In this document: one piece after another, positions 24,744 to 29,783 of the stretch
How positions within the stretch are numbered: position 1 is the stretch's first letter
Layout: each line of letters opens with the position of its first letter
From: a virus
Virus record (IMG/VR): IMGVR_UViG_3300032087_003000
Location: 1-30,212 of that record
Reading direction: 5' to 3' (one strand)
DNA length: 30,212 nucleotides
Notes under the pieces: model-generated
Database searches by the model: none
Told to the model about the DNA's origin: nothing
The model's input: the letters and a program-made list of their open reading frames with translations, nothing else
Made by a program: the position numbers and the translations under genes

Positions 24744-25293
24744 TATCAAATGGATTATCTATTATTGTTTTTAAATGTTCTTTTATCTTTTTAATATTAA
24801 GAAAGGTTGTACTTTTAGAAATACCGATGTTGTTAGAGAGTTCTTCCATTGTCATTTCACTAAATGCATACAATTCATATAACTTAGCAGAACTCCACAT
24901 ACGAGTTTTCTCTAATCTTTTTAATTCTCCTTTAAGATTATCATATGCATTTTGTATTCTAACATCTGAATCTATATCGTATGGTTTATCTTCTTTATCT
25001 TTCCAACGAGTGGGATAGTTGTTCTTACTTTCTCTTTTTATCCAATTTATATAACGAGAACTTAGGAAATTATGGCAATATAATAAATTAAAAGAATCTC
25101 TATAAAATAATTTTGGATTACACTTCTCACCTAAATACACATACAAATCTTGTACTAAATCTTGTGCAAGTTGTACATCTTTGGTTTTGTTATAAGAACA
25201 AGCCATCAACCACTCATGATGTTTTGTATGAAGAACACCTAATCTTTTAGTGTTTTCTGATTTGATATTTTCTATTGAACCACTAACTAACAT
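24724..25293 (-). CDS. Sigma-70-family-like transcription factor
   Basis: A 189-residue protein of the size of small ECF-type sigma factors. DVQLAQDLVQDLYVYLGEKC (residues 39-58) resembles sigma region 2 (AEDLxQDxFxxL). The C-terminal part (WSSAKLYELYAFSEMTMEEL, then SNNIGISKSTTFLNIKKIKEHLK, about 133-175) has the helix-turn-helix of region 4. Such genes occur in several Bacteroidetes phages. It could redirect host RNA polymerase to the TTTGTTATAWW promoters. It might instead be a DNA-binding packaging factor with a similar fold. It sits late in the operon driven by the early promoter at 28105-28135. Confidence 0.6.
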   Translation of the reverse strand: MLVSGSIENIKSENTKRLGVLHTKHHEWLMACSYNKTKDVQLAQDLVQDLYVYLGEKCNPKLFYRDSFNLLYCHNFLSSRYINWIKRESKNNYPTRWKDKEDKPYDIDSDVRIQNAYDNLKGELKRLEKTRMWSSAKLYELYAFSEMTMEELSNNIGISKSTTFLNIKKIKEHLKTIIDNPFDNEQTID

Positions 25294-25492
25294 ACTCTCT
25301 TATCGCATCTACAGCTTTTTTCCAATGTTTACCAGCAGAACCACAAGTACATGGTTGTTTTTCTGATGAACCTGTAATATTTTTATATGTAGACCATACC
25401 CATGATGCTAAATCATTTGGTATATGAGTATTTATTCTTTCTAAATTTTTGTTAATTTGTTCTAATTCTTCTTTAGTAAATTTTGATTCCAT
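25283..25492 (-). CDS. Small conserved Cys-motif protein
   Basis: A 69-residue protein: a helical N terminus (EELEQINKNLERINTHIPND), then WVWSTYKNITGSSEKQPCTC and GSAGKHWKKAVDAIREYV. The CTCGSAGKHWKKAVD motif with a paired Cys is one I recognise from small proteins in Bacteroidetes phages. Possibly metal-binding; function unknown. It overlaps the preceding gene by 20 bases and the sigma-like gene by 11. Confidence 0.6.
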   Translation of the reverse strand: MESKFTKEELEQINKNLERINTHIPNDLASWVWSTYKNITGSSEKQPCTCGSAGKHWKKAVDAIREYVS

Positions 25493-25667
25493 CTTCTTCC
25501 TTACAAGTTAATTGATTAAGCCATATTCTTCTTTCCTCACATCCACATGATTCATATCCAAGTTTTCTTGCAATAAACATTGCTATATCTTTTCCATTAC
25601 CAAGTGTGATGATTGTTATGATTGCTTCTACTATATCACCAAGTTTTATGTAACAACCTAATTTCAT
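25473..25667 (-). CDS. Small conserved protein with CGC motif
   Basis: A 64-residue protein: MKLGCYIKLGDIVEAIITII, then a hydrophobic/basic stretch (MFIARKLGYESCGCEERRIW) and LNQLT. The SCGCEERRxxLN motif recurs in small proteins of Bacteroidetes phages. The N-terminal part may associate with the membrane. The start overlaps the previous stop (ATGA). It pairs with the CTCGS protein that follows it, which suggests a joint role. Confidence 0.6.
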   Translation of the reverse strand: MKLGCYIKLGDIVEAIITIITLGNGKDIAMFIARKLGYESCGCEERRIWLNQLTCKEEDGIKIY

Positions 25668-25855
25668 AGTTTATCTGCGAGTTCTTCTAATTCTTCTAAA
25701 GGTAATGGTAAATCTTCTATCTGTAAATTATAAGGTTTACCACTATTTAATAAATGTAGATGTAAATCAGCTTTCTTCCAAATCTGATAATATCTCGTGC
25801 CTTCTAACTCTATTAAATAAATATTAGGTTTTATTTCTTTATGTATTTTTATCAT
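25664..25855 (-). CDS. Hypothetical small protein
   Basis: A 63-residue protein: a beta-like N terminus (MIKIHKEIKPNIYLIELEGT, RYYQIWKKADLHLHLLNSGK) and an acidic Leu-rich end (PLPLEELEELADKL). No family is recognised. It is translationally coupled by 4-base overlaps to both neighbours in the early operon. Confidence 0.55.
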   Translation of the reverse strand: MIKIHKEIKPNIYLIELEGTRYYQIWKKADLHLHLLNSGKPYNLQIEDLPLPLEELEELADKL

Positions 25856-26523
25856 TGGTTTGTATATTTTTTAAAAAATTCATTAGGTGTAATTAAATCA
25901 AGTAAATGTTTTTTATTATTCTGAAAATATTCCCAATCTAAACAATTTTCTAAAGTATGAATAGATTGATTAATTCCTTCACTTTTACCTCTTCTTACAA
26001 CACCAACTCCATAATCAGTATCAACAACAGAAGCTTCTAATTTATTTTCCCATCTTAATCTAATAATAGATTTCCAAACATCACCATTCCAAGCAACTGC
26101 TTGTCTTGGTACTAACTGAGATTCATAACTTACAGGATTACAATCGTGTAATAAGATGAAACCACCTTCTCTAAGGTGTTTTAATGAGTTCTGTATATCG
26201 ATATCTACTTGGTCGGAGTGATGTAACCCATCAATAAAAATAATATCGTAGAACTTATCTTTTGTTTCTTCTAATTTAAAGAAATCATCTGATGTCATTT
26301 CATAATTTATTTCAGGACATCTAACATTTGGTTCAACCACCGGGTCAACCGCATCTTTATTCTGAGCTTTTACATTTCTGATACAAGTACCAAATGCAAC
26401 TCCAATTTCTAAATAATCTTTAAAATTATATTCATCTATTAAAAAGTTAATAAGATTAAATCTTTTAAAGTTCGAACTTTCTTGTTCAATAACTAACGGG
26501 TCTTGTGTATTATCTAATATCAT
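25852..26523 (-). CDS. Class I SAM-dependent methyltransferase (Methyltransf_24-like)
   Basis: A 223-residue protein with the AdoMet motif YLEIGVAFGT (37-46) and the FIDGLHHSDQVDIDIQNSLK motif (96-115) followed by LREGGFILLHDCNP, as in the Methyltransf_24 family. Members usually modify sugars or small molecules and are often found beside glycosyltransferases. None is here, so the substrate is unknown. A host surface sugar or a phage-induced metabolite is possible. It overlaps both neighbours by 4 bases. Confidence 0.75.
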   Translation of the reverse strand: MILDNTQDPLVIEQESSNFKRFNLINFLIDEYNFKDYLEIGVAFGTCIRNVKAQNKDAVDPVVEPNVRCPEINYEMTSDDFFKLEETKDKFYDIIFIDGLHHSDQVDIDIQNSLKHLREGGFILLHDCNPVSYESQLVPRQAVAWNGDVWKSIIRLRWENKLEASVVDTDYGVGVVRRGKSEGINQSIHTLENCLDWEYFQNNKKHLLDLITPNEFFKKYTNQ

Positions 26524-27110
26524 TTTACTATTGTTTTTTGATACCTATGTGGTATTTTTGTGTTTAATAATGTATGTCCTCTATCTTTTAATCTCAATAT
26601 CCAATCTGCTTCTAATCTGTATTGTTTAGTTTTACCACCAACACATTCATCAATAATGACTGTATTTTCAATAATGTGTTTTCTAATATCTTCTATATCA
26701 TCAAACTCATCAAACTTTGCGTGTAGTTTAGGAATAACACGAGATTGTTTTGAATATCCTTCCTTTACTCTTCTATAATCAGCCACATGTCTTGCTAATC
26801 TAATATTAAGGTGAGCCTTTGTAGAACCAATATAGATAGAACCATCATCAAAAGGTATCATGTAAATTTTAATTGTTTTATCTGCTAACTGATATAAGGA
26901 AATGTATTTCCAAGTTTCTTTATCTTTAAAGTAACCTGTTTCATAAGAATAATAATCAGGTTGTATTTGTGTTCTAAACTTTCTGTTATCTTTTGAATTA
27001 CATTCCTTACACTTAGGCTGTAATCCATCTTTTCTACTTCTACATTTAGAATATTCTTCAGGTTGTTTTAGTTTACCACAACCATTACATATTTTTTCTT
27101 TATATACCAT
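26520..27110 (-). CDS. GIY-YIG endonuclease with N-terminal zinc finger
   Basis: 196 residues from ATG 27110, just after the upstream stop. A TTG at 27125 would add five residues and overlap. Cys8, Cys11, Cys34 and Cys37 form a zinc-binding CxxC-x22-CxxC unit. The nuclease core has KIYMI (81-85) and IYIGST (92-97), a basic RLARHVADYRR helix, and a C-terminal RLEADWIL segment whose Glu fits the metal-binding glutamate. Free-standing homing nucleases with this layout occur in phages. It sits within the early operon. Confidence 0.75.
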   Translation of the reverse strand: MVYKEKICNGCGKLKQPEEYSKCRSRKDGLQPKCKECNSKDNRKFRTQIQPDYYSYETGYFKDKETWKYISLYQLADKTIKIYMIPFDDGSIYIGSTKAHLNIRLARHVADYRRVKEGYSKQSRVIPKLHAKFDEFDDIEDIRKHIIENTVIIDECVGGKTKQYRLEADWILRLKDRGHTLLNTKIPHRYQKTIVK

Positions 27111-27114
27111 AGTT

Positions 27115-27360
27115 TTATCCGTCAAATGTTAATATTTCATATCTTTCTGTTAGAATTTCTAATAACCACTCCCATTCCTCAATCTTATCATCTAACATTT
27201 TATAATCTTTTAGAGCCTGTGGGTCTTGTAGAACATAATAGGTAGGATTTTCTTCTATTATCTTTTGAGTTTTCTCATATTCCTTTATCTGATGTTTAAC
27301 TAAGTTTATTAACTTGTTATAATCAATAAAAGATTCATTGGGTGCGAAGCTGCCTAACAT
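27115..27360 (-). CDS. Hypothetical helical protein
   Basis: 81 residues from ATG 27360 (MLGSFAPNESFIDYNKLINL), mainly helical and charged (QIKEYEKTQKIIEENPTYYV, KMLDDKIEEWEWLLEILTER). A longer frame is open from 27447, but it would overlap most of the 48-codon gene at 27335-27481. The shorter start overlaps that gene by only 26 bases, like other joints in this operon. Function unknown. Confidence 0.5.
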   Translation of the reverse strand: MLGSFAPNESFIDYNKLINLVKHQIKEYEKTQKIIEENPTYYVLQDPQALKDYKMLDDKIEEWEWLLEILTERYEILTFDG

Positions 27361-27481
27361 ATTCTGCAAGTGTTTTGTATCTGTTGTACGCATAATCATC
27401 TTCACCAGATTGGTATAATCTAAGATTTGCTTCCATTTCTTCTTCATACATTCTAATTAATTCTTCTCTTGTTTTAGGCAT
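27335..27481 (-). CDS. Small hypothetical protein (48 residues)
   Basis: Starts with ATG at 27481, inside the end of the coiled-coil gene, and stops with TGA at 27335-27337. The product (MPKTREELIRMYEEEMEANL, RLYQSGEDDYAYNRYKTLAE, YVRQLRTQ) is a charged helical peptide with a typical protein composition. The only rival is the N-terminal part of a longer frame from 27447. No function is known. Confidence 0.5.
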   Translation of the reverse strand: MPKTREELIRMYEEEMEANLRLYQSGEDDYAYNRYKTLAEYVRQLRTQ

Positions 27482-27633
27482 TTTATATAATTTACTATTG
27501 TTTCTACTTGATATTCTAATTTATCTACTCTTTTTGTTAACCTTTCTAATGCTGATGAATACTCTAGCTTTCTTGATTCAATTCTAAGTTCATCTATTAC
27601 ATCTTGTAATCTTTTAATCTCCTGCTCTTTCAT
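27457..27633 (-). CDS. Small coiled-coil protein
   Basis: 58 residues from ATG 27633, whose first base is the last base of the preceding stop (TAATG). The whole chain is a Leu/Ile/Glu/Lys heptad pattern (EIKRLQDVIDELRIESRKLE, LERLTKRVDKLEYQVETIVN). It probably makes a dimer or trimer bundle. It overlaps the 48-codon gene by 25 bases. Confidence 0.6.
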   Translation of the reverse strand: MKEQEIKRLQDVIDELRIESRKLEYSSALERLTKRVDKLEYQVETIVNYIKCLKQEKN

Positions 27634-28085
27634 TATCCAAGATTCTTACCAATGTTTCTAAAAGCCTGTTCTTTTAGATTTGCGATAACTGTTGGAGGTG
27701 GAATACCTTCATCACCTCTCTGATTAAATGCTAATTTAGTATAGTGTTCTTTTCTTAAAGAATAAAAAACATTGTATAAATCTCTATTCTGATAATCTCT
27801 CATCATATCTTGTAACTTTTTAAGAAACACATCTATTTTTTCTGTATTACTTGGTAATGCTTCGTTACCAATTGAAGCATATCTATCCCCTAAACTGATT
27901 AACTTTACCAAATATTCTTTATGAATATATGCTTTGCTATCAGGTGATATGTTCAATGGTTCAAGAGTAGATAATTCTCTTATATAATCCCATATTACTT
28001 CTTTATAATTTTTTCTTGCTTGTTCATCTGTTATAGGTTTTTTATCTAAAACATCTAAACAAACATTTAATACTTTTAAGTTCAT
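27633..28085 (-). CDS. Hypothetical protein, first gene of the early operon
   Basis: A 150-residue helical protein (MNLKVLNVCLDVLDKKPITD, ARKNYKEVIWDYIRELSTLE, YIHKEYLVKLISLGDRYASI). There is no recognised family. It is the first gene behind the early-type promoter at 28105-28135, 20 bases from that element's -7 box. The product may act early, and its place ahead of the sigma-like gene fits early take-over functions. Confidence 0.6.
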   Translation of the reverse strand: MNLKVLNVCLDVLDKKPITDEQARKNYKEVIWDYIRELSTLEPLNISPDSKAYIHKEYLVKLISLGDRYASIGNEALPSNTEKIDVFLKKLQDMMRDYQNRDLYNVFYSLRKEHYTKLAFNQRGDEGIPPPTVIANLKEQAFRNIGKNLG

Positions 28086-28104
28086 AATGAATAATTTATT
28101 TTTA

Positions 28105-28135
28105 CAAATATACGAAAAATATTTTAAATATACAA
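28105..28135 (-). promoter_or_regulatory. Early-type promoter, TTG-N20-TATATTTG
   Basis: Leftward: TTG (28135-28133), a 20-nt spacer, then TATATTTG (28112-28105), an exact Bacteroidetes -7 box. The last 11 bases of the spacer (ending TTTTTCG) match the three rightward copies at 29226, 29314 and 29728. It drives the operon from 28085 to 24432. Confidence 0.65.
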
Positions 28136-28160
28136 GCTTTTTAACTTTTATTTTTTTAGT

Positions 28161-28498
28161 AGAGATTGAAACGAAACCTTAAAGGGTTTCGTTCTCTCAT
28201 CTCATAAACTATCAGATACAGTTCCACTATTAGCGAAACTTGCGTTTTACTTTTTTACACCATTTTTCAGTAGAAACTAACTAACACACAACAAAATTTC
28301 TACCTATCTGTATTTTTATGAGTTCAGTTCTTGTATAAAGGTCTAGTCTATCTGTCGATGAGTGTTGAACCTTTTGGCATTCTATTCCACCACTAACACA
28401 AGATATAGTTCTCAGTAGATTAAGTATTTCTTGGAATAATCTACAATTCTGATAGTTTATGGTTTGTTCGAGTTTTTATGCTGGTCCCACCAGTTTTT
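28161..28498. ncRNA. Large structured RNA element candidate
   Basis: A 14-bp helix joins CATAAACTATCAGA (28203-28216) to TCTGATAGTTTATG (28448-28461). Inside it are TACAG/CTGTA (28217-28221 / 28308-28312), GTAGAAA/TTTCTAC (28270-28276 / 28297-28303), AAAGGT/ACCTTT (28337-28342 / 28369-28374) and GTAGATTA/TAATCTAC (28415-28422 / 28437-28444). A bipartite hairpin precedes it (28161-28197). It ends in CTGGT-CCC-ACCAG and five T (28481-28498). The T tract and wobble pairs favour the rightward strand, while the only clear promoter (28535-28545) points leftward. Confidence 0.5.
28481..28498 (+). terminator. Short hairpin with T tract closing the structured element
   Basis: CTGGT / ACCAG, 5 bp around CCC, then five T when read rightward. 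It would end a rightward transcript of the structured element. Confidence 0.5.
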
Positions 28499-28534
28499 AA
28501 ATAATAAGTTTAAGTTTTACTACCTTTATATATA

Positions 28535-28545
28535 AATATAACAAA
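28535..28545 (-). promoter_or_regulatory. Late-type promoter motif TTTGTTATATT before the structured element
   Basis: Leftward motif with no protein gene for 450 bases downstream. A transcript would run through the structured element toward 28085. Just downstream it would contain AAAGGTAGTAAAA (28527-28515), complementary to two sites in the neighbouring terminator loop. Confidence 0.45.
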
Positions 28546-28580
28546 GTTTTCCAAAACAACAAAAATATAGAAAAAAAGTG

Positions 28581-28638
28581 AAAAAAAAGGCCATCTCGTA
28601 ACGGTAGTAAAAATGAAAGGTAGTGTTGAGATGGCCTT
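28581..28638 (-). terminator. Strong intrinsic terminator with 30-nt loop
   Basis: AAGGCCATCTC (28587-28597) pairs perfectly over 11 bp with GAGATGGCCTT (28628-28638). Leftward it is followed by T8 (28588-28581). It ends the gene at 28712 and the small RNA. The loop is unusually long. Confidence 0.85.
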
Positions 28639-28692
28639 ATATATAATTGTAAGGAAATCAAATAGGATGGCTCATCCTGATTTTGACCTGTG
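28581..28692 (-). ncRNA. Small RNA candidate with own promoter and terminator
   Basis: From the motif at 28697-28707, a leftward RNA of about 100 nt would carry a hairpin (AGGATG 28664-28669 / CATCCT 28673-28678, extended by TCAAA/TTTGA at 28658-28662 and 28682-28686), then the terminator at 28581-28638. No frame of usable length lies between. The 30-nt terminator loop holds two copies of ACTACC, complementary to the start of the next leftward transcript. Confidence 0.5.
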
Positions 28693-28696
28693 TATA

Positions 28697-28707
28697 TATA
28701 TAACAAA
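28697..28707 (-). promoter_or_regulatory. Late-type promoter motif TTTGTTATATA (small RNA)
   Basis: Leftward motif directly after the stop of the nucleotidyltransferase-like gene (28712-28714), with no protein gene before the terminator. It is one of ten copies. Confidence 0.5.
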
Positions 28708-28711
28708 CGAA

Positions 28712-29218
28712 CTAAAATTTATTTAATGATATACCTGTAAAATTATACCCTCTTTCTCTACCTTTATACCAATTGTGGTAAGGTTTATTAAAAGTAAACT
28801 TATAAAGGTGTTCACCAAGTTGTTCTACCTCATCAGCCTTATATTGTGGATTATATATACCACCATGTAATTCTTTATAAAATTCTTTATCAGGTCTTAT
28901 CTTATAAAATGGTTTCCAATCTTTATCATACCATTCTGAAACATAAGCACAATCTATTAATAATTTATGCTCAAATCCTTTTTGTATCATTTCACTAAAC
29001 ATATCGGATAAATCATTTAGAGAGGTTTTAAGAGGTGTTTGATATAAAATGATATCTACATCCCATGTGGGTGAGAACTCCTCTATAACATTACCACAAA
29101 CCCACCAGTCGTTCAAATCAAAAGATAATTTATCTCTCCATTGTTTGATAGTATCTTTATCTGGCCTATTCCACGGTGTATGTGTAGTAACTCCACCATA
29201 TCTTGTAAAAAAGTTCAT
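28712..29218 (-). CDS. Putative nucleotidyltransferase (Pol-beta-like)
   Basis: A 168-residue protein. VCGNVIEEFSPTWDVDIIL fits the hG[GS]x(9-13)Dh[DE]h signature, with Asn where Gly/Ser is usual: Gly42, Asp53 and Asp55. A third acidic residue, Asp89 in KLLIDCAYVSEWY, fits the usual third carboxylate. If real it would transfer a nucleotide to RNA, protein or a small molecule. It stands alone between the promoter at 29255-29265 and the terminator at 28581-28638, although the small RNA promoter follows at once. The assignment rests on a short motif. Confidence 0.45.
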   Translation of the reverse strand: MNFFTRYGGVTTHTPWNRPDKDTIKQWRDKLSFDLNDWWVCGNVIEEFSPTWDVDIILYQTPLKTSLNDLSDMFSEMIQKGFEHKLLIDCAYVSEWYDKDWKPFYKIRPDKEFYKELHGGIYNPQYKADEVEQLGEHLYKFTFNKPYHNWYKGRERGYNFTGISLNKF

Positions 29219-29225
29219 AAAATAT

Positions 29226-29256
29226 TTGGATAATTCAAATTATTTTTGTATATTAG
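29226..29256 (+). promoter_or_regulatory. Early-type promoter, TTG-N20-TATATTAG (copy A)
   Basis: TTG at 29226-29228, 20-nt spacer, TATATTAG at 29249-29256. The spacer is a diverged version of the one at 29317-29336. Its -7 box touches the leftward late-type motif at 29255-29265. Confidence 0.55.
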
Positions 29257-29265
29257 TATAACAAA
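29255..29265 (-). promoter_or_regulatory. Late-type promoter motif TTTGTTATACT (nucleotidyltransferase gene)
   Basis: Leftward motif 36 bases upstream of the ATG at 29218. It overlaps the -7 box of the rightward early promoter, so the two cannot be occupied together. Confidence 0.45.
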
Positions 29266-29313
29266 ATGAGAAAAGAATATATGAAAATAATTGAAAAAAA
29301 AGTAAGAAAAGGC

Positions 29314-29344
29314 TTGGATATATCAAATATTTTTCGTATATTTA
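29314..29344 (+). promoter_or_regulatory. Early-type promoter, TTG-N20-TATATTTA (copy B)
   Basis: TTG at 29314-29316, spacer 29317-29336, TATATTTA at 29337-29344. The spacer is identical to that of copy C (29731-29750) over all 20 bases. It lies 35 bases upstream of the ATG at 29380. Confidence 0.65.
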
Positions 29345-29379
29345 CAGAGTAAAATTAGTTAAACATTAAAATATAAATT

Positions 29380-29715
29380 ATGATTATTATTAGTAGAAGT
29401 AAAAAAGGTTTCAAAGCTAACAAAACCCTAAACAAGTTAGCAAGTAAATTAGAAAAAACTTACAAGACACCAAACTTAAAGTTTGGATTTGAGATGGGAT
29501 TTGATGGTATATGGGAGTTCGTTGTAAAGAATATCAAAACCAACAAAGGTTTAGTTCTTAAACAAGACCCAAAATATAACAATTGTCAAATGGCATATGT
29601 TTATTTACAATCATATGAATCACCAGCACAACCTACTGAGGATTTAAGACAGTATGTTAAAAATGAACAATTGTTTCAATTTGTTCAGGCTTGTATAAAA
29701 GAGTTTGTAAAATAA
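29380..29715 (+). CDS. Hypothetical early protein
   Basis: A 111-residue protein with a basic N terminus (SRSKKGFKANKTLNKLASKL) and a beta-like middle (KFGFEMGFDGIWEFVVKNIK) and a helical end (DLRQYVKNEQLFQFVQACIK). No family is recognised. It is the first gene after early-type promoter copy B and is followed by copy C, so each rightward gene has its own promoter. Small size, isolation and early promoter suggest a host take-over factor, which is inference. Confidence 0.65.
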   Translation: MIIISRSKKGFKANKTLNKLASKLEKTYKTPNLKFGFEMGFDGIWEFVVKNIKTNKGLVLKQDPKYNNCQMAYVYLQSYESPAQPTEDLRQYVKNEQLFQFVQACIKEFVK

Positions 29716-29727
29716 TTACCAAATAAT

Positions 29728-29758
29728 TTGGATATATCAAATATTTTTCGTATATTAG
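29728..29758 (+). promoter_or_regulatory. Early-type promoter, TTG-N20-TATATTAG (copy C)
   Basis: TTG at 29728-29730, spacer 29731-29750 identical to copy B, TATATTAG at 29751-29758, 25 bases upstream of the ATG at 29784. Confidence 0.65.
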
Positions 29759-29783
29759 TAGTATAATAATTAAAACATAAAAC

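Noticed and set aside
28161-28498. tmRNA, tRNA-like end or group I intron in the structured element
   Set aside because: A GTTCGAGT loop and a final CCACCA look tRNA-like and AAGATATAGTTC recalls a group I S element, but there is no matching acceptor stem, tag frame, core P3-P8 set or interrupted gene.
28497-28706. A 69-codon leftward frame
   Set aside because: It runs through the 11-bp terminator, its T8 tract and the promoter motifs, and the product is a low-complexity hydrophobic string. RNA features explain the region better.
29266-29352. A 28-codon rightward frame (MRKEYMKIIEKKV...) just after early promoter copy A
   Set aside because: It runs through the whole of promoter copy B and its end is coded by that repeat. 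The ATG lies almost at the expected transcript start. A leaderless peptide is possible but not supported.
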